Source of the DNA: Luteimonas sp.
GTDB taxonomy: Bacteria; Pseudomonadota; Gammaproteobacteria; Xanthomonadales; Xanthomonadaceae
DNA: 64,000 nt
Reading direction: 5' to 3'
NCBI GenBank assembly: GCA_024707405.1
Contig: JANPZU010000003.1
Span: forward strand, 124,001-188,000
Positions 35,972 to 46,647 of the stretch are shown here, piece after piece; positions within the stretch are counted from its first letter, which is position 1; the number at the start of each line of letters is the position of its first letter. A model generated the notes under the pieces. The model saw only the letters and a program-made list of their open reading frames with translations, made no database searches and had not been told where the DNA came from. The position numbers and the translations under genes were made by a program.

Positions 35972-37161
35972 TCGAACCGGGCAGCGCATCCCCGTCAGCG
36001 TCCGCGCCTGTCGCCTACGAAACCGGTTCGACCCGGACATTCAGCGCAGCCGTACTGCAGCCTTCTCCCAATACGACCAGCATCCAGTGGTACCTGGACG
36101 GACAGGCCATCGCCGGCGCAACCGGTACGAGCTTCAATTTCTCCCAAGCACAAACCACGCCTGCGAACCGTACGCTCGAAATGCGCGTCACCGACAACAC
36201 GCCGCTCGTCAACCGCGCAGTGGCCGGTGATCGCCTCGTCCATTCGCAGCAATGGTCGATTGCCGTTACCAGGGGAACCACGCGCGTCGCGCGCCGCGAC
36301 TTCAACGGCGACGGCATATCGGACGTGCTGTGGCAACATGCCAGCACGCTGGCCAACCAGATCTGGCGCTCGGGCAACAACGCCACCCTCCAAGCGGTCA
36401 CCACCGTCAGCAACGCCGCCTGGAAGATCGTCGGCGCAGGCGACTTCAACGGCGACGGCACCTCCGACCTGCTCTGGCGCAACACCACCACCGGCGCAAA
36501 CACCATCTGGCTCTCAGCCAACAGCGCCACACAGCAGGCCGTCACCGGCGTCACCGGGCAGGCCTGGCAAATCTTCGGTACCGGGGACTTCAATGGCGAC
36601 GGCCGGGACGACATCCTCTGGCGCAACACCAGCAACGGCAAGAACGCCATCTGGCTGTCGGGCAACTACGCCACCCAGCAAGCCATCACCGGCGTCACCG
36701 GGCAGGCCTGGCAAATCGTCGGCACCGGGGACTTCAACGGCGACGGCCGCGCCGACATCCTCTGGCGCAACACCAGCAACGGCAAGAACACCATCTGGCT
36801 GTCGGGCAACAGTGCCACCCAGCAAGCCGTCACCGGCGTGACCGGACAGGCGTGGCAAGTCGTCGGCACCGGGGACTTCAACGGCGACGGCCAGGACGAC
36901 ATCCTCTGGCGCAACGTCGCCAACGGCAAGAACGCCATCTGGCTGTCAGGCAACTACGCCAACCAACAGACCGTGACCAGCGTGACCAGCCTGGCCTGGA
37001 ACGTCGCTGGCGTGGGTGACTACAACGGCGACGGACGTGCCGACATCCTTTGGCGCAATGCAACTTCCGGTGCCAACGCCATCTGGCTGTCCGGCAACTA
37101 CGCCAACCAGCAGTCGATCACCAGCGTCGGCAACCTCGCTTGGCGGGTCGTCCGTTTCTAG
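35968..37161 (+). CDS. C-terminal Ig-like and VCBS/FG-GAP repeat part of the M64 gene
   Basis: A 397-residue frame starting at a poor TTG codon with no ribosome site or signal peptide. An Ig-like segment (about 1-100; [20 protein letters not shown]) is followed by six 48-residue repeats with the calcium-loop motif DFNGDGxxD and ILWRN. The frame is open upstream through PNNGIKL, which continues the peptidase when read -1 at the G tract. It is therefore best seen as the C-terminus of the M64 protein, separated by a frameshift that is either real, programmed, phase-variable or a sequencing error. Such repeats usually aid surface or ligand binding. Confidence 0.7.
   Translation: MIEPGSASPSASAPVAYETGSTRTFSAAVLQPSPNTTSIQWYLDGQAIAGATGTSFNFSQAQTTPANRTLEMRVTDNTPLVNRAVAGDRLVHSQQWSIAVTRGTTRVARRDFNGDGISDVLWQHASTLANQIWRSGNNATLQAVTTVSNAAWKIVGAGDFNGDGTSDLLWRNTTTGANTIWLSANSATQQAVTGVTGQAWQIFGTGDFNGDGRDDILWRNTSNGKNAIWLSGNYATQQAITGVTGQAWQIVGTGDFNGDGRADILWRNTSNGKNTIWLSGNSATQQAVTGVTGQAWQVVGTGDFNGDGQDDILWRNVANGKNAIWLSGNYANQQTVTSVTSLAWNVAGVGDYNGDGRADILWRNATSGANAIWLSGNYANQQSITSVGNLAWRVVRF
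36295..37158 (+). repeat. Six tandem 144-bp FG-GAP/VCBS units
   Basis: Units begin at 36295, 36439, 36583, 36727, 36871 and 37015, each encoding 48 residues of the form GDFNGDG-D-LWRN-...-IWLSGN-..-QAWQ. Units 3 and 4 are almost identical at DNA level over most of their length, while units 1 and 6 are diverged. Confidence 0.9.
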
Positions 37162-37310
37162 GATGCTCAACCACTGACATCGCAACGTCCGGCAAGGAAG
37201 CCGGACTGCATCCTTGCGTCCACGCCATCGACCTGCTGTCACCTGCCCGACGGAACGACTGGCTGCGCACATCGGCTAGAATCTCCGCGTTTGCCCGCCC
37301 GGAGCCTGTC

Positions 37311-38042
37311 ATGTCGCTACTCGCCTATCGCCGCGTCCTGTTGAAACTGTCCGGCGAGGCGTTGATGGGCGATGAAGACTACGGGATCGACCCGAAGGTC
37401 ATCACCCGGCTGGCGCGCGAGATCATCGAGGCGCAGCAGGCCGGCGCCGAGGTCGGGGTGGTCATCGGCGGCGGCAACATCTTCCGCGGCGCGGGCCTGG
37501 CGGCCGGCGGCATGGATCGGGTGACCGGCGACCAGATGGGCATGCTGGCCACGGTGATCAACGCACTGGCGATGCAGGACTCGCTGGAAAAGCTGGGCGC
37601 ACGCGTACGGGTGATGAGCGCGATCAAGATCAACGACGTGTGCGAGGACTACATCCGCCGCCGCGCGATCCGCCACCTCGAAAAGGGCCGCATCGGCATC
37701 TTCGCCGCCGGCACCGGCAATCCGTTCTTCACCACCGACTCGGGCGCTGCGCTGCGCGCGATCGAGATCGGCGCCGATCTGCTGCTCAAGGCGACCAAGG
37801 TCGACGGCGTGTACGACAAGGATCCCAAGAAGCACGCCGATGCGGTGCGCTTCGACAGCCTGAGCTACGACGAGGTCATCTCCCGCGACTTGCAGGTGAT
37901 GGACACGGCCGCCTTCGCCCTGTGCCGCGACAGCGACCTGCCGCTGCGCATCTTCGACATGTCACAGCCGGGCGTGTTGCTGCGGATCCTGAAGGGCGAG
38001 CCGATCGGCACCCTGGTGCGCGGCCGCTCCGGCGGGCATTGA
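37311..38042 (+). CDS. pyrH: UMP kinase
   Basis: A 243-residue amino-acid-kinase-fold enzyme converting UMP to UDP. It shows [19 protein letters not shown], the [15 protein letters not shown] helix and [13 protein letters not shown]. The start ATG 37311 follows GGAG by 7 bases. A -10-like TAGAAT at 37277-37282 suggests its own promoter, consistent with the peptidase gene lying between tsf and pyrH here. It is followed 180 bases later by frr. Confidence 0.97.
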   Translation: MSLLAYRRVLLKLSGEALMGDEDYGIDPKVITRLAREIIEAQQAGAEVGVVIGGGNIFRGAGLAAGGMDRVTGDQMGMLATVINALAMQDSLEKLGARVRVMSAIKINDVCEDYIRRRAIRHLEKGRIGIFAAGTGNPFFTTDSGAALRAIEIGADLLLKATKVDGVYDKDPKKHADAVRFDSLSYDEVISRDLQVMDTAAFALCRDSDLPLRIFDMSQPGVLLRILKGEPIGTLVRGRSGGH

Positions 38043-38222
38043 TCGCCACGGAGCCGGGAGGGCTCATCCCCACGGGCAGCGCTGGCACATCGGCCGCATC
38101 GATTCTGTACGGATCCACCATCCCCGGACGAACTCGGCGCCCGGGATTCCCCTCGCCCGGACGCCCTCCACCCCGGCTCCGCCTATAATCCCGAGGCTAG
38201 CCAGACGGATACGGAACCCACC

Positions 38223-38780
38223 ATGCCCAACGACATCAAGAAAGACGCCCAGGCCCGCATGGCCAAGAGTGTCGAAGCGCTGCGCCACAACCTGGTGAAG
38301 GTGCGCACCGGCCGCGCGTCCACGGGCCTGGTCGACTCGATCAAGGTCAACGCCTACGGCAGCGAAGTGCCGTTGTCGCAGGTCGCAGCCGTGTCGGTCT
38401 CCGATGCCCGCTCGCTGGTCATCAACCCCTGGGACAAGGGCATGGTAGGCGCCGTCGAGAAGGCGATCCTTGCTTCCGACCTGGGCCTGACGCCCAACAC
38501 CGCCGGCACCACGATCCGCCTCAACCTGCCCGCGCTGACCGAAGAACGCCGCAAGGACCTGACCAAGGTCGTGCACGGCGAAGGCGAGGATGCCAAGGTC
38601 GCGATCCGCAACATCCGCCGCGACGCCAACCAGCAGGTCAAGGAGTTGCTGAAGGAGAAACTGATCTCCGAGGACGACGAGCGCCGCGTCGAAGGCGAGA
38701 TCCAGAAGATCACCGACCAGGCCATCAAGGACGTGGACGAGGTGGTGAAGGCGAAGGAAACGGAGCTGATGGCGGTCTGA
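38223..38780 (+). CDS. frr: Ribosome recycling factor
   Basis: A 185-residue factor that splits post-termination ribosomes with EF-G. It has the usual [18 protein letters not shown] block and the C-terminal two-helix [18 protein letters not shown]. Length matches E. coli RRF (185). The 180-base gap after pyrH has a TATAAT at 38184-38189, so frr may start a transcript that continues to uppS and the lipid genes. Confidence 0.97.
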   Translation: MPNDIKKDAQARMAKSVEALRHNLVKVRTGRASTGLVDSIKVNAYGSEVPLSQVAAVSVSDARSLVINPWDKGMVGAVEKAILASDLGLTPNTAGTTIRLNLPALTEERRKDLTKVVHGEGEDAKVAIRNIRRDANQQVKELLKEKLISEDDERRVEGEIQKITDQAIKDVDEVVKAKETELMAV

Positions 38781-38810
38781 TCCGGCTGCACGCGCATCCC
38801 CGGACTGCCC

Positions 38811-39584
38811 ATGCCCATCCCGCAGAACACCCTGCCCGTCCCGCGCCACCTTGCCGTGATCATGGACGGCAACGGGCGCTGGGCCGCGCGACGCAAGCGC
38901 CCACGCATGATCGGCCACCGCGCCGGCGCACGCGCGGTCAACACCTGCATCGACTTCTGCCTCGAACACGGCATCGGGGCACTCACCCTGTTCGCATTCT
39001 CCAGCGAGAACTGGGGGCGGCCCGAAGAAGAAGTCGGCGCGCTGATGAAACTGTTCCTCAACGCGCTCGAACGCGAAGTGGACGAATTGCACCGTCGCGG
39101 CGTGCGCGTTCGCTTCATCGGTGAACGCCATCGCTTCAGCACCTCGATCCTCGAGCGCATGCAACACGCCGAAACGCTCACTGCCGGCAATACACGGCTG
39201 CACCTGAGCATCGCCGCGAGCTACGGCGGCCGCCAGGACATCGCGATGGCGGCGCGCGCGCTGGCCGAAGACGTGGCCGCTGGCCGCCTTCGCCCCGAGG
39301 ACATCGACGAGGCCACCTTCGGGACGCGCGTGGCGCTGTCCGACCTGCCACCGCCCGACCTGTTCATCCGCACCGGCGGCGATACGCGCATCAGCAATTT
39401 CCTGCTGTGGCAACTCGCCTACACCGAACTCTGGTTCACCGAGACGCTGTGGCCGGAACTCGACGCCGACACGCTGCGCCAGGCCATCGCCGCCTATGCC
39501 TCACGTGAACGCCGCTTCGGCCTGACCGGCGACCAGGTCGCCGGATTGGCCACCCACATCCCGCCAGAGGCTGCAGCTCGATGA
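38811..39584 (+). CDS. uppS: Undecaprenyl diphosphate synthase
   Basis: A 257-residue cis-prenyltransferase that makes the C55 lipid carrier for peptidoglycan and O-antigen. The catalytic MDGNGRWA is at residues 19-26 and the C-terminal DLFIRTGGDTRISNFLLWQ contains the conserved RxSNFLLWQ-type signature. Its start follows frr by 30 bases and its stop overlaps the cdsA start (ATGA). Confidence 0.96.
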   Translation: MPIPQNTLPVPRHLAVIMDGNGRWAARRKRPRMIGHRAGARAVNTCIDFCLEHGIGALTLFAFSSENWGRPEEEVGALMKLFLNALEREVDELHRRGVRVRFIGERHRFSTSILERMQHAETLTAGNTRLHLSIAASYGGRQDIAMAARALAEDVAAGRLRPEDIDEATFGTRVALSDLPPPDLFIRTGGDTRISNFLLWQLAYTELWFTETLWPELDADTLRQAIAAYASRERRFGLTGDQVAGLATHIPPEAAAR

Positions 39585-40444
39585 CCAAGACCCGCGTGTT
39601 GACCGCGCTGATCATCGCGCCTTTCGTGATCGGCGCGGTGCTGCTGGCACCAACGCCCTGGCTGGTGGCGATCGCCGCGGTGGTCTTCCTGGCCGCGTTG
39701 TGGGAATGGTTCCGGCTGGTCGAGGTCGAGGACACGCTGGCGCGCACGATCCTGCTGCTGGCGAACCTGCTGATGATGGCCGCGCTGGTCTGGGCCTCGC
39801 CCACCGACGGCGGCGGATCGCTGGTGCTGTTCAAGCTGGCCAGCGTGCTGGGCGTAGCCTGGTGGCTGGCGGCGATGCTGTGGCTGCGGCACCCGACCTT
39901 CGCCGCCGACCATGACACCCATGCCCGCGTGTTCAAGCTCGCCGCCGGCACGCTGAGCGTGGTGCCCGCCTGGTGCGCGCTGGCGCTGATCCATGCCAGC
40001 GATCCCGCCCCCAGCCCCCTGCCATGGGTGGTGCAGGGCCATGTCTGGCTACTTGTCGCGCTGCTGGTGGTGTGGGGCGCAGACACGGGCGCGTATTTCG
40101 CGGGCCGCAAGTTCGGCAAGCGCAAGCTTGCGCCCGTCATCAGCCCCAACAAGACCGTCGAGGGCATGGCCGGTGGCCTGCTGGCCGGCGTATTGATCGC
40201 GGTAGCGGTTGCCCCGCTGGCCGGCGCCTCGCTGGCCGAACTGCCCCTGGTCGCGCTGGTCGCGCTGGTCACGGCGGTGTTCTCGGTGTTCGGCGACCTG
40301 TTCGAGAGCCTGCTCAAGCGCCATGCCGGCGCAAAGGATTCGGGCACGCTGCTGCCGGGGCACGGCGGCATACTCGATCGCGTCGACAGCATCCTCGCTG
40401 CGCTCCCGGTGTTCGCCGTCGGCAAGATCTGGCTGGGGTTCTGA
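39581..40444 (+). CDS. cdsA: Phosphatidate cytidylyltransferase
   Basis: A 287-residue polytopic inner-membrane enzyme that makes CDP-diacylglycerol, the branch point of phospholipid synthesis. About eight hydrophobic segments are visible, and the C-terminal signature [19 protein letters not shown] is the CdsA family pattern. The start overlaps uppS and the stop overlaps dxr (TGATG). Confidence 0.95.
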   Translation: MTKTRVLTALIIAPFVIGAVLLAPTPWLVAIAAVVFLAALWEWFRLVEVEDTLARTILLLANLLMMAALVWASPTDGGGSLVLFKLASVLGVAWWLAAMLWLRHPTFAADHDTHARVFKLAAGTLSVVPAWCALALIHASDPAPSPLPWVVQGHVWLLVALLVVWGADTGAYFAGRKFGKRKLAPVISPNKTVEGMAGGLLAGVLIAVAVAPLAGASLAELPLVALVALVTAVFSVFGDLFESLLKRHAGAKDSGTLLPGHGGILDRVDSILAALPVFAVGKIWLGF

Positions 40445-41616
40445 TGCAGCATGTCGCCGTCCTGGGCGCCACGGGGTCGATCGGCACCTCCGCGCTCGAT
40501 GTCATCGCACGGCACCCGGATCGGCTGCACGTCTCCGCGCTGGCCGCGGGCAGCAACGTCGAGGCACTGGTCGCCCTGTGCGCCAGGCATCGGCCGGACG
40601 ATGCGGTCATCGCCGACGACACGCTCTACCCCGCTCTGCGCGACGGACTGGCAGCCGCAGGCCTGCAGACCCGCGCGCATGCCGGGATGGCTGCACTGGA
40701 CGATGTCGCGCGCGCACCGGGCATCGATACCGTCATCGCGGCCGTGGTCGGCGCCGCCGGACTGGATTCGTCACTCGCCGCCGCCGGTGCCGGCAAGCGC
40801 CTGCTGCTGGCCAACAAGGAAGCACTGGTGCTGGCTGGCGAGCTGATGATCGACGCCGCACGAGAAGCCGGCGCGTCCATCGTGCCCATCGACAGCGAGC
40901 ACAACGCGATCTTCCAGTGCCTGCACGGACAGGCCGCCGGCAGCGGCGTGCGCCGGATCGCGCTGACGGCCTCCGGCGGCCCGTTCCGCGGCCGGTCGAG
41001 CACTGAACTCGCGCAGGTCACCCCGGCCCTGGCCGTGGCGCACCCGAAATGGTCGATGGGCCCGAAGATCTCGGTCGATTCGGCGACCTTGATGAACAAG
41101 GGGCTGGAACTGATCGAAGCACACCACCTGTTCGGCCTGCCGGGCGAGCGGCTGGACGTGCTGGTGCACCCGCAGAGCCTGGTGCACTCGCTGGTGGAGT
41201 TCATCGATGGCTCGGTGCTGGCCCAGCTCGGCCTGCCCGACATGCGCACGGCACTGGCCGTCGGCCTGGGCTGGCCGGAGCGGCTGGCATCGGGCGTCGG
41301 CGCCCTGGATCTGCTCGCCCAGGGACGACTGGATTTCGAGCCTCCGGACATCGACGCATTCCCGTGCCTGCGGCTTGCACGCGAGTCGCTGGAGGCCGGC
41401 GGCACCGCGCCGGCGATCCTGAATGCAGCGAACGAAGTCGCGGTTTCAGCCTTTCTTCAGGGCAGGATCGGTTTCCTGTCCATTCCCGCACTCGTGGAAC
41501 ACACGCTTGCGGCCTTCCCCGCTTCGCCCGCCGATTCGCTGGACACCCTGCGCGAGACCGACGCAGCGGCCCGGCGCCACGCAGGCAGCGCAATCTCCAC
41601 CGGCGTGGTCGCATGA
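40444..41616 (+). CDS. dxr: 1-deoxy-D-xylulose 5-phosphate reductoisomerase
   Basis: A 390-residue NADPH-dependent enzyme of the MEP isoprenoid pathway, which feeds UppS. The N-terminal [13 protein letters not shown] binds [30 protein letters not shown] and the flexible loop [21 protein letters not shown] carry active-site residues (the latter listed in part). The start ATG 40444 overlaps the cdsA stop. Confidence 0.95.
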   Translation: MQHVAVLGATGSIGTSALDVIARHPDRLHVSALAAGSNVEALVALCARHRPDDAVIADDTLYPALRDGLAAAGLQTRAHAGMAALDDVARAPGIDTVIAAVVGAAGLDSSLAAAGAGKRLLLANKEALVLAGELMIDAAREAGASIVPIDSEHNAIFQCLHGQAAGSGVRRIALTASGGPFRGRSSTELAQVTPALAVAHPKWSMGPKISVDSATLMNKGLELIEAHHLFGLPGERLDVLVHPQSLVHSLVEFIDGSVLAQLGLPDMRTALAVGLGWPERLASGVGALDLLAQGRLDFEPPDIDAFPCLRLARESLEAGGTAPAILNAANEVAVSAFLQGRIGFLSIPALVEHTLAAFPASPADSLDTLRETDAAARRHAGSAISTGVVA

Positions 41617-41625
41617 GCCTGCTGC

Positions 41626-42990
41626 ATGACTGAATTCGTTGGCTCCGTCTGGTGGCTGCTGGTCAGCCTCGGCATCCTGGTCACCTTCCACGAGTTCGGC
41701 CATTACTGGGTCGCGCGCCGCTGCGGGGTGAAGGTGCTGCGCTTCTCGGTCGGGTTCGGGCGTGCGCTTTGGTCGCGCACCGCGAAGGACGGCACCGAGT
41801 ACCGCATCGCCGCCGTCCCGCTGGGTGGCTACGTGAAGATGCTGGACGAACGCGAGTACGACGTGCCCGCGTCGCAAGTGCACGAAGCCTTCAACCGGGC
41901 GTCGGTGTGGCGACGCATCGCCATCGTGGCCGCCGGGCCGGCCGCCAACCTGCTGCTGTGCTTCGGATTGCTGTGGGCGATGTTCGTCATCGGCCGCCCG
42001 GACTACGCCCCGGCCATCGGTGCCACCACCAACATCGCCGCAGCCTCGGGCCTCAAGGCCGGCGATATCGTGGAATCGGTCGGCGACCGCGCCACGCCGA
42101 CCTGGATGGAACTGCAGATGTCGCTCATGCCCGCGGCCCTCGACCGCGAAGACGTCCCGCTGCAGGTGCGCGACGGGCAAGGCCGCGAGCGCACGGTCTC
42201 CCTCGCCCTGTCCGACCTCGCACCCGGCTTCGACCAGCGCCGCATCTTGCAGACCGTCGGGCTCACCCCCCGCCACGTGCTGGTGCCGGCGATCGTCGGC
42301 CGGGTCGTGCCCGAATCCGCCGCCTGGGGCGTGCTGGCCGAGGGCGACGAGATCACCGCCATCGACGGCAGCCCGATCAGGACATTCGACCAGATCGGGC
42401 CGGAGATCCAGGCGCTGGGCCTGCGCGGCGGCGATGCGCTGGTCGAAGTCACGCGCGATGGCGAGCGGCTGGCGCTCGAGATCCAGCCCCGGCTGACCGA
42501 GCGCCCCGGGGGCGGCGGACAGTTCTGGGCGCTCGGCATCGAACCGCCGGGCAACTACCAGTTGCCGCCCATGGACGCCCTGCAGCGCCACGGGCCGCTT
42601 GCCGCGATCCCCGTCGCCACGCGCGAGATCGGCCACCTGACCCAACAATTGTTCGGCATGATCGGCCGGGCATTCAGCGGCCGCCTGGCCATCGAGAACA
42701 CGGTCGCCGGCCCCGTGACCATCGGCCGCGCGGCCAATGTCTACGCCGGCCAGGGCCTCGCGTGGTTCCTCTCTTTCCTCGCGCTGCTGTCGCTGAGTCT
42801 GGCGATCCTCAACCTGCTGCCGATCCCGCTCTTGGACGGGGGTCACCTGTTGTATTACCTTATCGAGTTGGTCAAGGGCAGCCCGTTAAGCGAACGTGCG
42901 ATGGTCGCCGGTCAATATGTCGGCCTTGCACTCCTGGCTTGCCTGATGGGCCTGGCGTTCCACAACGACATCATCCAACTGGTGCGCTGA
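41626..42990 (+). CDS. rseP: Site-2 protease RseP
   Basis: A 454-residue inner-membrane zinc protease that cleaves anti-sigma factor RseA in the envelope stress response. The active site HEFGH is at residues 22-26 in the first helix and the second motif LLDGGHLLYYL is near residue 404. Two PDZ domains lie between (about 125-195 and 215-300). It starts 9 bases after dxr and its stop overlaps a possible early bamA start. Confidence 0.95.
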   Translation: MTEFVGSVWWLLVSLGILVTFHEFGHYWVARRCGVKVLRFSVGFGRALWSRTAKDGTEYRIAAVPLGGYVKMLDEREYDVPASQVHEAFNRASVWRRIAIVAAGPAANLLLCFGLLWAMFVIGRPDYAPAIGATTNIAAASGLKAGDIVESVGDRATPTWMELQMSLMPAALDREDVPLQVRDGQGRERTVSLALSDLAPGFDQRRILQTVGLTPRHVLVPAIVGRVVPESAAWGVLAEGDEITAIDGSPIRTFDQIGPEIQALGLRGGDALVEVTRDGERLALEIQPRLTERPGGGGQFWALGIEPPGNYQLPPMDALQRHGPLAAIPVATREIGHLTQQLFGMIGRAFSGRLAIENTVAGPVTIGRAANVYAGQGLAWFLSFLALLSLSLAILNLLPIPLLDGGHLLYYLIELVKGSPLSERAMVAGQYVGLALLACLMGLAFHNDIIQLVR

Positions 42991-43055
42991 TGCCTGCCCA
43001 CGACCCCGCCGCCGCATCCCATGCGACGGTGAAATCCCCAACCCGGATCCGATTG

Positions 43056-45584
43056 ATGACGCGTATTCCTGCCCGCCGCATGCTCGCCCTCGCCCTCGCC
43101 ACGGCCATCGCCGTCCCGGCCTGGGCGCAAACGGCAGGGTCGCAGCCCATCGCTTCGGCCCCGTATACCGACAGCCGTTTCACCGTCAGCGACATCCGCG
43201 TCGACGGGCTGCAGCGCATCGGCGCGGGCACCGTGTTCACCTACCTGCCGATCGAACGCGGCGACACGGTCGACCAGACCCGCATCGGCGAGGCGATCCG
43301 CGCGTTGTACCGCACCGGTTTCTTCGAAGACATCCGCGTGTCCCGCCAGGGCAACATCCTGGTCATCGCCGTCCAGGAGCGCCCGGCGATCAACCGGCTC
43401 ACCCTGCAGGGCAACAAGGACATCAAGACCGAAGACCTGACCAAGGGGCTGAACGACATCGGCCTGGCCGAGGGCGAGACCTTCGACCGCCTCGCGCTCG
43501 ACCGCGTCACCCAGGAGCTCACCCGCCAGTACAACAACCGCGGCAAGTACAACGTCGCGATCACCCCGACGGTGTCGCAACTGGATCGCAACCGCGTCGA
43601 TATCACCATCAATGTCGAGGAAGGCAAGGCCGCCAAGATCCGCCACATCAACCTCGTGGGCAACGACACCTTCGAGCAGGAGGACATCACCGACGCATGG
43701 GAATCGGGCGAGAGCAACTGGCTCAGCTGGTACCGCCGCGACGACCAGTACGCCAAGGAAAAGCTCTCCGGCGATCTCGAGAAACTGCACAACTGGTACC
43801 TCGACCGCGGCTACATCGATTTCAGCATCGACAGCACCCACGTGGCGGTCAGCCCCGACAAGCGCGACGTGTTCATCAGCGCCGGCATCACCGAGGGCGA
43901 GGTGTACAAGGTCTCCTCGATCGAATTGACCGGCGACACGGTGCTGCCGAAGGAAGACATCCAGCGGCTGGTGCTGGTGCAACCCGACCAGACCTTCTCG
44001 CGCGCCCTGCTCGAATTCACCTCGAACGCGATCATCGCCACGCTTTCCAACGTCGGCTACGCCTTTGCGCAGGTCAACCCGATCCCCACCGTCGACCGCG
44101 AGAACCGTACCGTCGCGATCAACATGCAGGTGGTGCCCGGCCCTCGCGTGAACGTGCGCCAGGTGCTGTTCAAAGGCAACAACCGCACTTCCGACGAGGT
44201 CATGCGCCGCGAGATGCGCCAGTTCGAGGGCGCCTGGTATTCGCAGGCCGCCATCGACCGCTCCAAGATCCGCCTGCAGCGGCTGGGTTACTTCGAATCG
44301 GGCAGCGTCAACATCGAAACGCAGCCCGTGCCGGGCAGCAACGACCAGGTCGACGTGGTCGTCAACGTCAAGGAAACCACGTCAGGCAGCTTCGTGTTCG
44401 GCCTGGGCTACTCGCAGCTGAGCGGCCTGACCACCTCGATCCAGCTGTCGCAGGACAACTTCCTCGGCAGCGGCAACCGCGTGTCGGTCGCCGCGCAGCG
44501 CAACGTGTACCTGCAGCGCTATTCGTTCTCGTACATGAACCCGTACTTCACCGACGAAGGCCTGCAGCTCGGCTACAACCTGTGGTGGCGCGAATTCGAC
44601 AATTCCGAGTTCAACACCGCCCAGTACTCGTCCACCAGCGCCGCGATGCAGACGATCCTGGGCCTGCCGATCACCGAGACCGACACGGTTTCGGCACTGG
44701 TGGGCATCGACCGCAACCAGATCTTCGCCGGCTCCGGCTACACCCCGCAGTCGATCGTCGACTACATCGACGCCTTCGGTTCGCGCACTTTCCACGCATG
44801 GCGCGCGGAGCTGGCCTGGGCGCGCGACTCGCGCAACGACTTCCTGCAGCCCACGCGCGGCACCATGCAGCGCGTTTCGCTGGAAACGACGCTGCCGGGC
44901 TCGACCGCCGAGTACTACAAGATCAACTACGAGTTCTCCAAGTACTGGCCGATCAACCGCGCCCTGGTGCTCAACACCCGCTTCGAGATCGGCTATGGCG
45001 ACAGCTATGGCAGCGACGTCAGCCGCACGTTCTGCCGCACGCTGCCGGGACAGCCGCTGATCCCACCCGGAAGCGGTGTCGACCCGGATCCGGTCGCGCT
45101 CACCTCCGACGGCATCTGCGCGCCGGGCAGCAATTACTGGAAGACGCTCACCGCGACCGGCCTGCCGTTCTTCGAGAACTTCTATGCCGGTGGCGCCCGC
45201 TCCGTCCGCGGCTTCCGCGACAACACGCTCGGCCCGCGCGAAGCGGCCACGGGCAGCACCTTCCTGCAGCCCATCGGCGGCGCACTCAAGACCGTAGGCT
45301 CGCTGGAAATGTTCTTCCCGCAGTTGATCAAGTCGCCGGCCGCCCGCGTGTCGGCCTTCGTCGACGTCGGCAACGTGTTCAAGGACATCGACACCTTCGA
45401 GAGCAGCGAACTGCGCGCGTCCGCCGGTATCGCGCTGATGTGGCGCGCACCGGTCGGCCCGATCTCGATCAGCTATGCCTATCCGCTGCGCAGCAAGGAC
45501 GCCATCCGCAACTCCGAAGGCGGCCTGATCCAGCAGGGCGACGAACTGGAGCGCCTGCAGTTCACCTTCGGCGGCGCATTCTGA
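43056..45584 (+). CDS. bamA: Outer-membrane protein assembly factor BamA
   Basis: An 842-residue Omp85 protein that inserts beta-barrels in the outer membrane. It has a signal peptide (about 1-24, ending AWAQ), five POTRA domains (about 38-440, starting FTVSDIRVDGLQRI) and a C-terminal barrel with the VRGF-type loop motif (ARSVRGFRDNTLGP) and terminal aromatic residue (LQFTFGGAF). I start at ATG 43056, which gives a normal signal peptide; an ATG at 42990 overlapping the rseP stop would add 22 residues. lpxD follows with no skp gene between. Confidence 0.95.
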   Translation: MTRIPARRMLALALATAIAVPAWAQTAGSQPIASAPYTDSRFTVSDIRVDGLQRIGAGTVFTYLPIERGDTVDQTRIGEAIRALYRTGFFEDIRVSRQGNILVIAVQERPAINRLTLQGNKDIKTEDLTKGLNDIGLAEGETFDRLALDRVTQELTRQYNNRGKYNVAITPTVSQLDRNRVDITINVEEGKAAKIRHINLVGNDTFEQEDITDAWESGESNWLSWYRRDDQYAKEKLSGDLEKLHNWYLDRGYIDFSIDSTHVAVSPDKRDVFISAGITEGEVYKVSSIELTGDTVLPKEDIQRLVLVQPDQTFSRALLEFTSNAIIATLSNVGYAFAQVNPIPTVDRENRTVAINMQVVPGPRVNVRQVLFKGNNRTSDEVMRREMRQFEGAWYSQAAIDRSKIRLQRLGYFESGSVNIETQPVPGSNDQVDVVVNVKETTSGSFVFGLGYSQLSGLTTSIQLSQDNFLGSGNRVSVAAQRNVYLQRYSFSYMNPYFTDEGLQLGYNLWWREFDNSEFNTAQYSSTSAAMQTILGLPITETDTVSALVGIDRNQIFAGSGYTPQSIVDYIDAFGSRTFHAWRAELAWARDSRNDFLQPTRGTMQRVSLETTLPGSTAEYYKINYEFSKYWPINRALVLNTRFEIGYGDSYGSDVSRTFCRTLPGQPLIPPGSGVDPDPVALTSDGICAPGSNYWKTLTATGLPFFENFYAGGARSVRGFRDNTLGPREAATGSTFLQPIGGALKTVGSLEMFFPQLIKSPAARVSAFVDVGNVFKDIDTFESSELRASAGIALMWRAPVGPISISYAYPLRSKDAIRNSEGGLIQQGDELERLQFTFGGAF

Positions 45585-45600
45585 CGCCGCCGGCCACGCG

Positions 45601-46647
45601 ATGTCCGGCGAAAAAATCCTTTTCAAGGCCTCGGCCCTCGCCGAACGCCATGGCCTGGAGTTGCGTGGCGACGGCGACCACGTCGTGACCGGCGTCGCGA
45701 CGCTCGCCAATGCCGGGCCCGGCGACCTCGCCTTCCTCGCCAATCCCCGCTATCGCAACCAGTTGGCCGACTCGCGCGCCGGCATCGTGGTCATGCGCGA
45801 CGCGGATGCGGAGGGCTACGAAGGTACGGCATTGGTGGCACGCGACCCGTACGCCACGTTCGCCAAGCTGTCCGCGTTGTTCGAGTCCAAGCCGACGCAC
45901 GCCGCCGGCATCGACCCTTCTGCCAGCATCGATCCCTCCGCGCAGGTCGATCCTGCCGCCAGCATCGGCCCCTTCGTCAGCATCGGCGCCAATACCCGCA
46001 TCGGCGCGGACGTCCGCATCGGCGCCGGCAGCGTGATCGGCGAGGATTGCCTTCTCGGCGACGGCTGCGAACTGGTCGCCCGCGTGACCCTTGTGCGGCG
46101 AGTGCGCCTTGGTGCGCGCGTGCTGATCCATCCCGGCGCCGTGCTTGGCGCCGACGGCTTCGGTATCGCGCTCGACCGCCCCGCGGACGGAGAGCCGCAC
46201 TGGATCAAGGTGCCGCAACTGGGTGGCGTAGTGGTCGGCGACGACTGCGAAATCGGCGCCAACACCACCATCGACCGTGGCGCGCTCGACGACACAGTGC
46301 TCGAGCACGACGTCCGCCTCGACAACCAGATCCAGATCGGCCACAACGTCCGCATCGGCGCGCATACCGCCATCGCCGGCTGCGCCGCGGTGGCCGGCAG
46401 CGCCCGCATCGGCCGCTATTGCCTGATCGGCGGCGCGGCTGGCGTCGTCGGGCACATCGAGATCTGCGACCGGGTGACGGTGACGGCGATGAGCCTGGTC
46501 ACCGGCTCGATCCGAGAGCCCGGGGAGTATTCTTCCGGCACGCCATTGATGGAAAATCGCGAGTGGCGCCGCAACGCCGCGCGCTTCCGCCACCTGGACG
46601 CGCTGGCGCGCAGGGTCGCGGCACACGAGAAGAAGGGGAAGGAATGA
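45601..46647 (+). CDS. lpxD: UDP-3-O-(3-hydroxyacyl)glucosamine N-acyltransferase
   Basis: A 348-residue trimeric acyltransferase for the third step of lipid A synthesis. After the uridine-binding domain (residues 1-100) come hexapeptide repeats (IGANTRIGADVRIGAGSVIGE) and the catalytic region with NQIQIGHNVRIG. It starts 16 bases after bamA and overlaps fabZ by ATGA. Confidence 0.96.
   Translation: MSGEKILFKASALAERHGLELRGDGDHVVTGVATLANAGPGDLAFLANPRYRNQLADSRAGIVVMRDADAEGYEGTALVARDPYATFAKLSALFESKPTHAAGIDPSASIDPSAQVDPAASIGPFVSIGANTRIGADVRIGAGSVIGEDCLLGDGCELVARVTLVRRVRLGARVLIHPGAVLGADGFGIALDRPADGEPHWIKVPQLGGVVVGDDCEIGANTTIDRGALDDTVLEHDVRLDNQIQIGHNVRIGAHTAIAGCAAVAGSARIGRYCLIGGAAGVVGHIEICDRVTVTAMSLVTGSIREPGEYSSGTPLMENREWRRNAARFRHLDALARRVAAHEKKGKE

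Noticed and set aside
36295-37158. Tandem 144-bp array considered as a CRISPR or noncoding satellite
   Set aside because: The units are in one open frame and encode FG-GAP/VCBS calcium-loop motifs.
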